NCBI RefSeq assembly: GCF_000420325.1 | Contig: NZ_ATUS01000001.1 | Span: forward strand, 1,740,463 to 1,804,462 | Direction: 5' to 3' | Source of the DNA: Spongiibacter tropicus DSM 19543 | GTDB taxonomy: Bacteria; Pseudomonadota; Gammaproteobacteria; Pseudomonadales; Spongiibacteraceae | DNA length: 64,000 bases | Part shown: in pieces, positions 17,667 to 26,861 of the stretch | How the letters are laid out: each line of letters begins with the position of its first letter | Position numbering within the stretch: the first letter of the stretch is position 1 | Notes under the pieces: generated by a model | Databases searched by the model: none | Seen by the model: only the letters and a program-made list of their open reading frames with translations | What the model was told of the DNA's origin: nothing | Position numbers and translations under genes: made by a program

Positions 17667-18446
17667 GTGAGTACAACACCCCGTTCCCAGCGACTGCGTA
17701 GAGAGTGGCAGATATTTCTGCTGGCACTGGGCTTTCTCAGCCGCCTGCCGGTGCCACCCGACCCCGATTTCTCTCAGGACAAACTCGACGGTGCCGCCCG
17801 CTATTTTCCCGCTGTCGGACTGCTGTTAGGTGCCATCAGCGCCGTTGCTTTGCTGACCTTCGATGCCCTGTTCAACAATCTTCCACTGGCGGTGCTGCTC
17901 AGCATGGGGGTCGGGCTTATGGTCAGCGGCGCCTTCCATGAAGACGGACTAGCCGACAGCGCTGACGGCTTTGGCGGCGGCTGGCAGCGCGACGATGTGC
18001 TGCGCATTATGAAAGACTCCCGTATCGGCAGTTACGCAACCGTCGCGCTGGTGATGGTGCTGGGAATCAAAGCCCTCGCGCTCAGCAGTCTGCCCAGCGC
18101 CAGCAGTGCCGCACTCGCCCTGCTGCTGGCCCAGCCCCTCAGCCGCTGGCTGGCCGTGTCGTATTTGGTAGACCTGCAATACGTCAGCGGCGAGGGGAAA
18201 TCCAAGCCATTGGCCACCGCGCTGCCACTCAGCCAATGGTGGCTGGCCGGGCTAGCCGTGCTGCTGCCGGCACTGTTTATCGACGTCGGCCACTGGCTGC
18301 TGATGACGTTCAGCCTGCTGATTTTTCGCATTGTCTTTGCCCGCTACCTCCGGCGCCGGCTGGGAGGGTACAGCGGCGACACACTGGGCGCCGCGCAGCA
18401 ACTCAGTGAGCTGCTGATCTATCTGTCACTGCTGGTCGCGCTTTAA
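17667..18446 (+). CDS. cobS: Adenosylcobinamide-GDP ribazoletransferase (cobalamin synthase)
   Basis: The 259-residue polytopic membrane enzyme joins adenosylcobinamide-GDP and alpha-ribazole, the final steps of B12 synthesis and salvage. CobS motifs are FLSRLPVP near the start, GALFHEDGLADSADGFGGG-like residues (GAFHEDGLADSADGFGGG), and MKDSRIGSYATVAL. I chose the GTG at 17667 because upstream codons lack family similarity. No other cob genes are nearby, so this copy stands alone between hsp20 and a glycine-zipper gene. Confidence 0.9.
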   Translation: MSTTPRSQRLRREWQIFLLALGFLSRLPVPPDPDFSQDKLDGAARYFPAVGLLLGAISAVALLTFDALFNNLPLAVLLSMGVGLMVSGAFHEDGLADSADGFGGGWQRDDVLRIMKDSRIGSYATVALVMVLGIKALALSSLPSASSAALALLLAQPLSRWLAVSYLVDLQYVSGEGKSKPLATALPLSQWWLAGLAVLLPALFIDVGHWLLMTFSLLIFRIVFARYLRRRLGGYSGDTLGAAQQLSELLIYLSLLVAL

Positions 18447-18574
18447 ACACTATCGCCGAAGCGGCTTTGTTTATGAATCAGTACTGAATCACAACTGTGA
18501 ATTGTTGCCCCAGCTTTTCCGGCACTTCTTCCTGAAAATGGCGTCTCAAGGCCTGTATGAGGGAGGAATACACC

Positions 18575-19111
18575 ATGGCAAATCCGCTTTTGATCGCCGC
18601 AGGCATCGGTACGGTTGCGGTTGCAACCGCTGCGGGCATCGGCGTTTATGAACAACAGAGTCAGCCTCAGTTTGCGCAGGTACTGGACGTAAAACCCATT
18701 ACCGAGACGTACTTTGTATCGCGGGAAGAATGCCGCGACGAAGTGATCCAGGAAACTGCACCCAGCCGTGACAGCAATCAGGTCACCGGCACCGTGGTCG
18801 GCGCGGTACTGGGTGCCGTTATCGGCAATCAGGTCGGTGGCGGAACTGGCAAAAAACTGGCGACTGTGGCGGGCGCTGCGGCAGGCGGCTACGCGGGCAA
18901 GCGTGTTCAGGAAGACATGCAGAGCAAGAATATGCAGACCCGCACAGAGCGACGCTGCCAAACACTGGAAGACCCGAAACAGCGGGTCACCGGCTATCAG
19001 GTTAGCTATAGTTTGAACAATGAAACCGGAACCGTAGTGATGAGTGAGCCACCCGGTGAGCAGATTCCTGTGGTAAACGGATCCCTGCAACTTGCCGTAG
19101 AAAACCAGTAA
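18575..19111 (+). CDS. Glycine-zipper 2TM domain protein
   Basis: A 178-residue envelope protein with an N-terminal hydrophobic segment (LLIAAGIGTVAVATAAGIGVY), then TYFVSREECRDEVI. A classic glycine-zipper hairpin follows (GTVVGAVLGAVIGNQVGGG and KLATVAGAAAGGYAGK), and after it a domain with RRCQTLEDPKQRVTGYQVSY. This is the Rickettsia 17-kDa antigen/SlyB-like architecture. Two cysteines flank the zipper. The ATG at 18575 has GGAGGAA upstream. It is read in the same direction as the PA2779-like gene 53 bases downstream. Confidence 0.85.
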   Translation: MANPLLIAAGIGTVAVATAAGIGVYEQQSQPQFAQVLDVKPITETYFVSREECRDEVIQETAPSRDSNQVTGTVVGAVLGAVIGNQVGGGTGKKLATVAGAAAGGYAGKRVQEDMQSKNMQTRTERRCQTLEDPKQRVTGYQVSYSLNNETGTVVMSEPPGEQIPVVNGSLQLAVENQ

Positions 19112-19164
19112 ACGGCACGTAAACGCGGAATTCGCGTCCTGACAACAACAGCAAGGAGAGACCT

Positions 19165-19557
19165 ATGCGAAACAAACAGCGCAGTGCGGCAATTATTCTG
19201 AGTCTGCTGATGGCCTGGATGGGCCTGGCCGCCAGCGGTGCCTCGGCGGCGATGGTCGACACCGCCAGCGTCATTCACGATGCCAGTGTCAGTGAGCAGA
19301 AAGCCGCACTAAAAGACGCCCTGCAGCGCGATGATGTCCGTGACCGACTGATGGACCTGGGTGTCTCACCCGCCGATGTTGATGCCCGTATCAACGCGCT
19401 GACCGCCGATGAACTCGCCAGCCTGCAGGCGCATATGGATGACATGCCCGCCGGTGCCGGTGCTGTCGGCCTGCTGGCACTGTTGGTATTGATTTTCTTC
19501 ATCACCGACATCCTCGGCGTGACCGACATCTTCCCCTTCGTTAACCCGGCCAATTAA
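19165..19557 (+). CDS. PA2779 family protein (small exported membrane protein)
   Basis: A 130-residue protein with a signal peptide (MRNKQRSAAIILSLLMAWMGLAASGASA), a helical middle (VSEQKAALKDALQRDDVRDRL, MDLGVSPADVDARINALT), and a C-terminal membrane helix (GAVGLLALLVLIFFITDILGVTDIFPF). The motif LxxLGVSPxxVxxRIxxLTxxE and the C-terminal DILGxTDxFPF are typical of the PA2779 family. Function is unknown. It directly precedes its usual partner, the PA2778-type peptidase, 8 bases away. AAGGAGAG precedes the ATG. Confidence 0.88.
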   Translation: MRNKQRSAAIILSLLMAWMGLAASGASAAMVDTASVIHDASVSEQKAALKDALQRDDVRDRLMDLGVSPADVDARINALTADELASLQAHMDDMPAGAGAVGLLALLVLIFFITDILGVTDIFPFVNPAN

Positions 19558-19565
19558 TCGGCGGT

Positions 19566-20546
19566 ATGCGCCGACTCGGCCTTGCGCTGCTGCTCAGCCT
19601 GCTATTGGCGGCGTGCAGCAGCGCGCCTCATATCCCTACCGATACCCGTCAGCAACTCAGCGAACACCGACAACTCTCGGTGCCGTTTATTGCGCAGCAG
19701 GACTACTACTGTGGCCCGGCCGCGATTGCCAGCATTGCCCGCTATCGACAGCTTGAAGCCGATCAGCAGACCATTGCAGCAATGAGTTTTCTGCCCGGCC
19801 GACGCGGCAGCCTGACGCCCGAAATGCAGGCCGCCAGTCGACGACTTGGGCTGATGCCTTATCCACTGGGGAGCAGCTTCAGCGACCTGCTTCGGGAGGT
19901 CGACGCCGGGAATCCGGTACTCGTATTACAGAATCAAGGCCTAAGCTGGTTTCCCCAATGGCACTATGCCGTCGTACTTGGCTACGACCTGGCCAGCGAG
20001 ACCTTGTATCTGCACTCCGGCGAACACCCCAATTACGCGCTGAGTTTCGCCACCTTTAACGCCACCTGGGCACGGGCCGACTTCTGGGCAAGAGTCTTGG
20101 TGGACAGCGGTAACGTCCCGGCAAGTGCGCGACCACTGCCGTATCTGCGCAGCGCGAACGCCTTTGAGGAAACCGGGCAGCGCGCTCTGGCAAAAGCCTT
20201 TTATCGGCAGGCCAGCCAACACTGGCCCCGGCAGCCGGAAGGCTGGCTGGCACGCGCCAACCTTGCCTATGCCGATGGCGACATGGCGGCAGCCAGTGCT
20301 CACTATCGCCGGGCACTGCAGCAAGCCCCGGACAACGCCAGCCTCTGGAACAACTACGCTTACTCTTTGGACGCAAGGTCCTGCGCTGATGCAGCACGGG
20401 CCGCCATTGCCAAGGCAGCGGCACTGGCCCCGGATGACAGCAATATTGTCGCCTCTCAACAGGAGCTAGAAGGCAGCAGTGCAAACGACCAACGCTGCCC
20501 CGCCGACACCGCCTTTATCGAAGATCACCGCGCCGACTTGCCCTGA
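19566..20546 (+). CDS. PA2778 family cysteine peptidase, lipoprotein with TPRs
   Basis: The 326-residue protein has a lipoprotein signal (LLLSLLLAAC, lipid cysteine at 17). A C39-like papain-fold peptidase domain follows, with catalytic cysteine 49 in DYYCGPAAIA and the histidine in WHYAVVLGYD. A C-terminal TPR region carries GQRALAKAFYRQA, GWLARANLAYADGDMAAA and NNYAYSL. This matches the PA2778 family, always found beside PA2779. It is predicted to act at the outer membrane on an unknown peptide substrate; processing of a small neighbour is possible but unproven. Confidence 0.88.
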   Translation: MRRLGLALLLSLLLAACSSAPHIPTDTRQQLSEHRQLSVPFIAQQDYYCGPAAIASIARYRQLEADQQTIAAMSFLPGRRGSLTPEMQAASRRLGLMPYPLGSSFSDLLREVDAGNPVLVLQNQGLSWFPQWHYAVVLGYDLASETLYLHSGEHPNYALSFATFNATWARADFWARVLVDSGNVPASARPLPYLRSANAFEETGQRALAKAFYRQASQHWPRQPEGWLARANLAYADGDMAAASAHYRRALQQAPDNASLWNNYAYSLDARSCADAARAAIAKAAALAPDDSNIVASQQELEGSSANDQRCPADTAFIEDHRADLP

Positions 20547-20596
20547 TCGGGCAGGCCGCTTATCTTTCTCTGCCACCCGGCGAGAAGGAAAATACC

Positions 20597-21001
20597 ATGA
20601 GCCAATATCAGGGAAGCTGTCTGTGTGGCGACGTGCGCTATGTTATCGATGGCGAGTTTGAAAGCTTTTATCTCTGCCACTGCAGCCGCTGTCGCAAAGG
20701 CACGGGATCGGCCCACGCCTCAAACCTGTTTTCCACCTCTGCGAGCCTCGCCTGGCAGAGCGGCGAGCAGCATGTGGCATCGTTTACCCTGCCCGGCAGT
20801 CACCACAGCAGAAGCTTCTGCAAGCAGTGTGGTAGCGCACTGCCCGGCCTGCACATGGGAGGAAAACTGCTGATGGTGCCCGCGGGCAGTCTGGACAGCG
20901 CCGTCAGCCTGCGCCCCAACGCTCATCTTTGCGTCAGTAGCCGGGCCGACTGGGATCACGAACTGGAGCACGTTGATCAGCTCGACGGACTGCCGGGCTG
21001 A
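20597..21001 (+). CDS. GFA family zinc protein
   Basis: A 134-residue protein of the glutathione-dependent formaldehyde-activating (Gfa/CENP-V) family. Zinc ligands are visible: GSCLCGDVRY, CHCSRCRK and CKQCGSALP. The family binds Zn with two Cys clusters, and most members have no proven substrate despite the name. A GAGAAGGAAAA ribosome site precedes the ATG. It converges on the RND operon. Confidence 0.9.
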   Translation: MSQYQGSCLCGDVRYVIDGEFESFYLCHCSRCRKGTGSAHASNLFSTSASLAWQSGEQHVASFTLPGSHHSRSFCKQCGSALPGLHMGGKLLMVPAGSLDSAVSLRPNAHLCVSSRADWDHELEHVDQLDGLPG

Positions 21002-21009
21002 AGCGGGGA

Positions 21010-21042
21010 TGCAGCGACACCCAACGGTGGGTGGTCGCTGCA
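21010..21042. other. Long stem-loop between convergent genes
   Basis: TGCAGCGAC pairs with GTCGCTGCA, and ACCCA with TGGGT inside, closing on a 4-base loop. A single unpaired G breaks the stem. There is no T tract on either strand, so it is not a standard intrinsic terminator; it may stabilise both convergent 3' ends. Confidence 0.5.
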
Positions 21043-21051
21043 CTCGGCAGC

Positions 21052-24000
21052 CTAAAGTGCCTTGTCCTGCTCTTGTAGTTCCTTCTCCAGACGGTGGCTG
21101 ACATCGTGGGGAGAGCCGGTTCGGCGAGCCAACAGACGGTAGGCCATAGGAATAACAAACAGGGTAAACAGTGTTGCGGCACTCACCCCGAATACCACCA
21201 CCACGCCGATGACGTAGCGACTTTCGCTGCCTGCACCAAAGGCCAGCAACAGCGGGATCGCTCCCATAATCGTCGTGATGGCCGTCATGACGATCGGCCG
21301 CAAACGCAACTCGGCAGCGCGACTGACCGCCTCATCGAACGGCACGCCCTCATCGCGCAACTGATTGGTGAACTCCACCAGCAAAATGCCATTTTTGGCC
21401 GCCAGTCCCACCAGCATTATCAACGCCACCTGGCTGTAGATATTCAGGCTCTGGCCGGTGAGGTACAAGCCCAGCAGCGCCCCCGCCACAGCCAGCGGCA
21501 CCGTCAGCAGGATCACCAGCGGGTGGAGGAAGCTCTCAAACTGGGCCGCCAGCACCAGATAGACGACCAGCAGGGCCAGTACAAAGGTGAAATACACTGC
21601 ACCGCCGGTATCCTTGTAGTCCAGCGATTCCCCTTTGTAATCAATGATGGCCTCGGGCGCGACGCGTTGCGCCACCTCCTCAAGATAGGCCAAGGCCTCG
21701 CCAAGCGAATAGCCGTCGGCCAGACCGGCATCGATGGTAATCGCGCGCACCCGGTTGTAGCGGTGTAATACCGCCGCATCACCGCGCTCTTCCATACGCA
21801 CCAGATTCGACAGCGGAATCAGCTGGCCACTGGTATTGGAACGCACATAGATATTGCCGAGATCATCCGGGGTGTTCTGAGCGCTGGGTTCCCCCTCGAG
21901 CACCACGTTGTACTCTTCGCCACCCATCATAAAAGTGGTCACGATGCGCGAGCCCAGCAGCGTTTCCAGACTGCGATTGATTTCCTGTGTACTCACCCCG
22001 AGGTCTGCCGCGCGATTGCGCAACACGGTAACGTCCAGCAGCGGTTTGGTTTCACGGTGATCGGTATCCAGCGCCACCAGACCGGGATTGGTCCGCGCCT
22101 CATCCATAATGGCATCGCGCCAGGCCACCAGATGCTCGTAGTCACTGCCACCGAGCACAAACTCCACCGGCTTGTTAAAACCGCCACCCAGCGCCTGAGG
22201 CAGCAATGGGAATACCGTCAGCGCCGTGAAGTCACTCAAGCGGCGGCGGATATCCGCCACAATTTCGGTGCTGGGACGCCGCTCATCCCAGGGCGACAAC
22301 ACCAGAATGGCGAAGGCTTCACTGTAGCTCTCAGCCCCACCTCGACCGGCGGGCGCACGCACCAGAAAACGCTTCACCTCACCGCTTTCCGCCAGGGGCA
22401 TCAGGCGTTGTTCCAACTCTTCCAGATGCTTGCTGACGTAGTTAAAAGAGGAGCCCTCCGGACCGCGAATCATCAGGAACATCACCCCGCGATCTTCCTT
22501 GGGAGCAAATTCGGCGGGCACTTCCTGCAACAGCAACACGCAACCCAGTACCGCCGCACCCAGCGCCGACAGCGAGATCACTGGCCGCCGCAAACTGGCG
22601 TCGAGTACACGTCGATAGCGCGCCTCCATCCGATGCAGCAAGCCTTCGACGAATTCGGCCAAACGCCCGTGCATGGCCTCGCGGCGCAGCAGTTTTGAAC
22701 AAATCACCGGGGACAGCGTTAACGCTACAATGCTGGAGAAAAATACCGCCACCGCCATGGCTACCGCAAACTCGCCAAACAGACGACCCACGTCCCCCTC
22801 GAGCATGGTGATCGGAACAAATACGGCGATCAGCACCGCCGTGGTCGCCACCACCGCAAAGCCTACCTGCCGACTGCCGAGAAACGCGGCCACCAGCGGC
22901 GTCTCACCTTGCTGCAGGCGGCGGTGAATATTTTCCAGCACCACGATACTGTCATCCACCACCAGCCCAATGGCCAATACCAGTGCCAGCAGAGTCAGTA
23001 GATTGATGGTGTAGCCCAGCGCATAGAGCACGGTGAAGGTCGCAATCAGCGACACCGGCACAGTGATCGCAGGCACCAGCATGGCGCGGAAGTCGCCGAG
23101 GAACAGAAAGATCACCAAGACCACCAGCGCAGCCGCAATAAACAAGGTGCTGTACACTTCATCGATGGCGCTGTCGATAAAGACGGAGCTGTCAAAACTG
23201 TCGTGCAGGCTGGCCCCGGCAGGCAAAATATCGCGCAGCTTCTCCGCCTCGGCGTGAACCGCTTTGGCCACTTCAAGCGTGTTGGCGACGCTCTGTTTGA
23301 TAATGCCGATACCCACCTGCGGAATACCGTTGCCCCGGAACAGATTCCGGTACTCCTCGGCGTCCAGCTCAATGCGCGCCACTTCACCGAGCCGCAGCAG
23401 ATTCCCGCTGCTGTCACGACGCACCACCAGCGTCTCGAAGTCTTCCGGCTCGAGATACTGGCGCTCAATCTTGATCACAAAATCCCGGTCGACCGATTTC
23501 AGCGTACCGGCGGGCAACTCCACGTTCTCGCGCCGCAGGGCATCCTCAATATCACCAACCGTCAGATTGCGCGCCGCCAATGCTTCGTGATCCAGCCAGA
23601 TGCGCATCGCATATTCCGGGCCGCCACTCACACGAATCCGCGCCACACCGCTGATCACCGACAGACGGTCCACCAGGTATCGCTGGGCGTAATCGGCCAA
23701 CTCCAGGGTATTCATGCGCGTGGAGGTCAGGTTCAACCACATAATGACCTGCTGGTCAGAATCGGTTTTCTGCACCTCGGGGGCGTCGGCCTCTTCCGGC
23801 AGATTGTTGCGCACCCCGGCGACCCGGTCGCGCACGTCATTGGCCGCCGAATCCACATCGCGATTCAGATCAAATTCGATATTGATGGAGGAAAAGCCAT
23901 CCTGGCTGATCGACGAAACCGTTTTAATACCCTCGATCCCGGCGATGCGCTCTTCGATGACCTGCGTGATTTTTGACTCGACCACCTCAGCCGAGGCGCC

Positions 24001-24156
24001 GGTGTAATTGGTGGAAATCGACACGATCGGCGGATCGACATCCGGGTATTCGCGCAGCGGCAGTCGCTCGAAAGACAACAGACCAAAGGCCACCAGCAGC
24101 AGGCTGATAACCGTGGCGAATACCGGGCGCTTAACGGCGGTATCGGATAGCAGCAT
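21052..24156 (-). CDS. RND efflux pump, inner-membrane permease
   Basis: The 1034-residue AcrB/MexF-type proton antiporter has twelve expected membrane segments. The proton-relay Asp-Asp pair is in LVVDDSIVVLENIHRR, and the relay lysine is in GLAAKNGILLVEFTN. The start MLLSDTAVKRPVFATVISLLL is typical of the HAE1 subgroup. With the adaptor encoded just upstream it would export amphipathic compounds across the envelope. No outer-membrane factor gene is in the operon, so it probably uses a shared TolC/OprM-type channel. Substrate specificity cannot be read from sequence. Confidence 0.94.
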   Translation of the reverse strand: MLLSDTAVKRPVFATVISLLLVAFGLLSFERLPLREYPDVDPPIVSISTNYTGASAEVVESKITQVIEERIAGIEGIKTVSSISQDGFSSINIEFDLNRDVDSAANDVRDRVAGVRNNLPEEADAPEVQKTDSDQQVIMWLNLTSTRMNTLELADYAQRYLVDRLSVISGVARIRVSGGPEYAMRIWLDHEALAARNLTVGDIEDALRRENVELPAGTLKSVDRDFVIKIERQYLEPEDFETLVVRRDSSGNLLRLGEVARIELDAEEYRNLFRGNGIPQVGIGIIKQSVANTLEVAKAVHAEAEKLRDILPAGASLHDSFDSSVFIDSAIDEVYSTLFIAAALVVLVIFLFLGDFRAMLVPAITVPVSLIATFTVLYALGYTINLLTLLALVLAIGLVVDDSIVVLENIHRRLQQGETPLVAAFLGSRQVGFAVVATTAVLIAVFVPITMLEGDVGRLFGEFAVAMAVAVFFSSIVALTLSPVICSKLLRREAMHGRLAEFVEGLLHRMEARYRRVLDASLRRPVISLSALGAAVLGCVLLLQEVPAEFAPKEDRGVMFLMIRGPEGSSFNYVSKHLEELEQRLMPLAESGEVKRFLVRAPAGRGGAESYSEAFAILVLSPWDERRPSTEIVADIRRRLSDFTALTVFPLLPQALGGGFNKPVEFVLGGSDYEHLVAWRDAIMDEARTNPGLVALDTDHRETKPLLDVTVLRNRAADLGVSTQEINRSLETLLGSRIVTTFMMGGEEYNVVLEGEPSAQNTPDDLGNIYVRSNTSGQLIPLSNLVRMEERGDAAVLHRYNRVRAITIDAGLADGYSLGEALAYLEEVAQRVAPEAIIDYKGESLDYKDTGGAVYFTFVLALLVVYLVLAAQFESFLHPLVILLTVPLAVAGALLGLYLTGQSLNIYSQVALIMLVGLAAKNGILLVEFTNQLRDEGVPFDEAVSRAAELRLRPIVMTAITTIMGAIPLLLAFGAGSESRYVIGVVVVFGVSAATLFTLFVIPMAYRLLARRTGSPHDVSHRLEKELQEQDKAL

Positions 24157-24159
24157 GAC

Positions 24160-25194
24160 TCAGGACTCCCGCGCCACAACCGGGCTGCCGGGACGCAGCA
24201 TCAGGTAACCCTCGGTAATCAACTGATCGCCCGCCGCCAGCCCGGCAAGCACTTCCACCCAACCGGGCGTACGTATGCCCAGCTCGACCTCCCGGCGCTC
24301 GGCCAGGCCATCGCCGCCCATCAACCAGACATAGTGCCGACGCTCGATGCTCTGCAGCGCCGACTCGGGAACCATGATGCCCTCGCGCTGATCCTTGAGC
24401 AGCGACAGGCGCATCAACATGCCGGGCTTGAGCACGCCGTCGGGGTTATCCAGCACGGCACGCACCATCACACTGCGCGACACCGGATCAATGCGCGGGT
24501 TAATCGCCACAATGGTGCCGACGAAAGACTGATCCAGTGCATCACTGTGTGCATTGACGCTCATGCCGACTCGCAGCGAGCCCAGCAACAAACTGGGAAT
24601 ATTCAGATCCAGACGCATCACGCTCAGGTCGTCGAGACTGGTGATGGCACTGCCCGCCGAGAGGTAGGCACCAGGGCTGACTTCCCGCAAGCCAGTTACA
24701 CCACTGAACGGCGCCCGCAGGGTTCGCTCGTCAATTTTTGCCTGCACTTCGGCAATTTTCGCGTCGGCCCGCTCCTTGGCACTGATGCGGGCATCGTACT
24801 CGTTGCGGGCCGCCGACTGCGTCGCCAACAGGTTTTCCAGGCGTTTGATTTCACGGTTCTGCTCGCCCAGATCCGCTTTGGCTGAGGCAAGCTGGGCCTG
24901 CTCCTCCGCCTGCTCCAACACCGCCAACAAGGCGCCTTTTTCGACATATTGCCCCTCGTCGAAGTGAAGGCTGCGAACTTTCTCGTTCACCGTGCTGGTG
25001 ATCTGCACAGACTCTCGGGCGAGCAGCGTACCCAGCGCCGGCAGGCGCTCCTCAATCACTTGCGGAGCCAGCGTCTGGGTTGTTACCGACGCGGCAGGCC
25101 GGGCAGCACCAGCCGGTGCCTCAACCGACGGTTCACAGGCAGCCAACGCCAACAGGGGCAGGCAGAGGAAAAACGCGCGGCTATAGCGAGGCAT
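24160..25194 (-). CDS. RND efflux pump, periplasmic adaptor lipoprotein
   Basis: A 344-residue membrane fusion protein. The ATG at 25194 starts a lipoprotein signal (FFLCLPLLALAAC) and gives the usual length. The barrel-sandwich hybrid region includes VNEKVRSLHFDEGQYVEKGALLAVLE, here cited in two parts (VNEKVRSLHFDEGQ and VEKGALLAVLE). It is followed by a short coiled coil and RAPFSGVTGLREVSPGAYL. It bridges the RND permease (4 bases downstream) to an outer-membrane channel. Confidence 0.92.
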   Translation of the reverse strand: MPRYSRAFFLCLPLLALAACEPSVEAPAGAARPAASVTTQTLAPQVIEERLPALGTLLARESVQITSTVNEKVRSLHFDEGQYVEKGALLAVLEQAEEQAQLASAKADLGEQNREIKRLENLLATQSAARNEYDARISAKERADAKIAEVQAKIDERTLRAPFSGVTGLREVSPGAYLSAGSAITSLDDLSVMRLDLNIPSLLLGSLRVGMSVNAHSDALDQSFVGTIVAINPRIDPVSRSVMVRAVLDNPDGVLKPGMLMRLSLLKDQREGIMVPESALQSIERRHYVWLMGGDGLAERREVELGIRTPGWVEVLAGLAAGDQLITEGYLMLRPGSPVVARES

Positions 25195-25259
25195 GACAAA
25201 CTCCTGTTTATTATCGGTCACCGCAGCACCTGCGGAGGGCCTGATACAGACCGTTAGAA

Positions 25260-25281
25260 CCGCCTGCAGTTTCACAGGCGG
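25260..25281 (-). terminator. Weak hairpin terminator after argH
   Basis: A 7-bp stem CCGCCTG / CAGGCGG with an 8-base loop lies just downstream of argH on the minus strand, followed by only TTCT. It separates argH from the RND operon. The short U tract makes its efficiency doubtful. Confidence 0.4.
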
Positions 25282-25296
25282 CGGCCTCGCGGCAAC

Positions 25297-26694
25297 TCAG
25301 CGCTGGGCGAGGCGGGCGTCAGCCCGGTCAACGGCGGCGCGCACCTGAGCCGGTGCGGTACCACCAGTGTGATTGCGAGCGTTGACGGAACCTTCCAGCG
25401 TCAACACCTCAAACACATCGCTGTCGATATCCTTGCTGAACTGGCGCAACTCGTCCAGCGACATTTCCGACAGGTCTTTGCCCTCGGCAATACCGTAGGC
25501 AACAGATTTACCCACCACCTCGTGGGCGTCGCGGAACGGTAGTCCTTTACGCACCAGATAGTCGGCCAGATCGGTCGCCGTTGAGAAACCGCGCATGGCG
25601 GCTTCGCGGGTGACGTCGGCGTTCACCGTAATCGCCGGTACCATATCGGCGTAGGCCTTGATGCTGTCTTTGAGGGTATCCACCACATCAAACAGCGGCT
25701 CTTTGTCTTCCTGATTGTCCTTGTTGTAGGCCAGCGGCTGCGACTTCATCAGCGTCAGCAGACTGATCAGGTGACCATTGACCCGACCGACCTTGCCGCG
25801 AATCAGCTCCGGCACATCGGGATTTTTCTTCTGAGGCATGATTGATGAACCGGTGCAGAAGCGATCCGGCAAATCGATGAAATTGAATTGCGCGGAGGTC
25901 CACAGTACCAGCTCTTCACTGAAGCGCGACAGGTGGGTCATCAGCAAGCTGCCTGCAGCAGCAAACTCGATGGCAAAGTCGCGGTCGCTGACAGAGTCCA
26001 GCGAGTTTTCAGTAGGGCGGTCAAAACCCAGCAGCGAGGCGCTGTACTCACGATCGATAGGATACGTGGTACCCGCCAGTGCCGCCGCGCCCAGCGGGCT
26101 CTGGTTCATGCGCGCCGCGCAGTCCTGCAAGCGGCTGAAGTCACGCTCCAGCATTTCGTTCCAGGCCAACATGTGATGACCAAAGCTCACGGGCTGCGCC
26201 GTTTGCAGGTGTGTAAAACCGGGCATGATGGTATCGGCTTCGCGACGAGCCAGCGCCACCAGCCCCTGCTGCAGTCGGGTCAGCTCGCTGCAGATAGCGC
26301 CGATTTCATCGCGCAGGTAAAGGCGAATGTCGGTGGCAACCTGATCGTTGCGCGAACGACCGGTGTGCAGCTTCTTGCCGGTAATGCCGATCTTGTCCGT
26401 CAGCCGCGCCTCGATATTCATGTGCACGTCTTCCAGGCTCACCGACCACTCAAAGCGACCGCCCTCGATCTCGCTGCGGATCTCTTCCAGGCCCGTCTGA
26501 ATCTGCTTCAGCTCGTCTTCGCTCAACACACCCACTTTGGCCAGCATCGCCGCGTGCGCCAGCGAACCATTGATATCGTGGTGGTAAAGGCGCTGATCGA
26601 AACTGACGGAGGCAGTAAAGCGCTCAACAAACTGATCGGTGGCTTCAGCGAAGCGTCCACCCCAGGGTTTGATGGTCGGCTCTTGGTCACTCAT
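25297..26694 (-). CDS. argH: Argininosuccinate lyase
   Basis: The 465-residue enzyme cleaves argininosuccinate to arginine and fumarate, the last step of arginine synthesis. It has the fumarase/aspartase superfamily signature [12 protein letters not shown], the catalytic loop serine included, and the [13 protein letters not shown] motif of ArgH. The ATG at 26694 gives the normal N-terminus (PWGGRF). As in Pseudomonas, argH sits close to and divergent from the hemC operon, but here a beta-helix gene intervenes. Confidence 0.96.
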   Translation of the reverse strand: MSDQEPTIKPWGGRFAEATDQFVERFTASVSFDQRLYHHDINGSLAHAAMLAKVGVLSEDELKQIQTGLEEIRSEIEGGRFEWSVSLEDVHMNIEARLTDKIGITGKKLHTGRSRNDQVATDIRLYLRDEIGAICSELTRLQQGLVALARREADTIMPGFTHLQTAQPVSFGHHMLAWNEMLERDFSRLQDCAARMNQSPLGAAALAGTTYPIDREYSASLLGFDRPTENSLDSVSDRDFAIEFAAAGSLLMTHLSRFSEELVLWTSAQFNFIDLPDRFCTGSSIMPQKKNPDVPELIRGKVGRVNGHLISLLTLMKSQPLAYNKDNQEDKEPLFDVVDTLKDSIKAYADMVPAITVNADVTREAAMRGFSTATDLADYLVRKGLPFRDAHEVVGKSVAYGIAEGKDLSEMSLDELRQFSKDIDSDVFEVLTLEGSVNARNHTGGTAPAQVRAAVDRADARLAQR

Positions 26695-26861
26695 TGCAAG
26701 GCGGGTCCTGTGTCGGTCGGGCGCGTGGCGAGCACGCTCTGAAAAGCCGCTGAGTATAGCAGAGTTCACCCCGCCGCCGAGACCTGCGAGCTTAACCTGC
26801 ATGTCATATAGCAGCGCCATAATTCCCCGCGCACTCTTGCCCCTGTCAGAAAGGATCGCCG

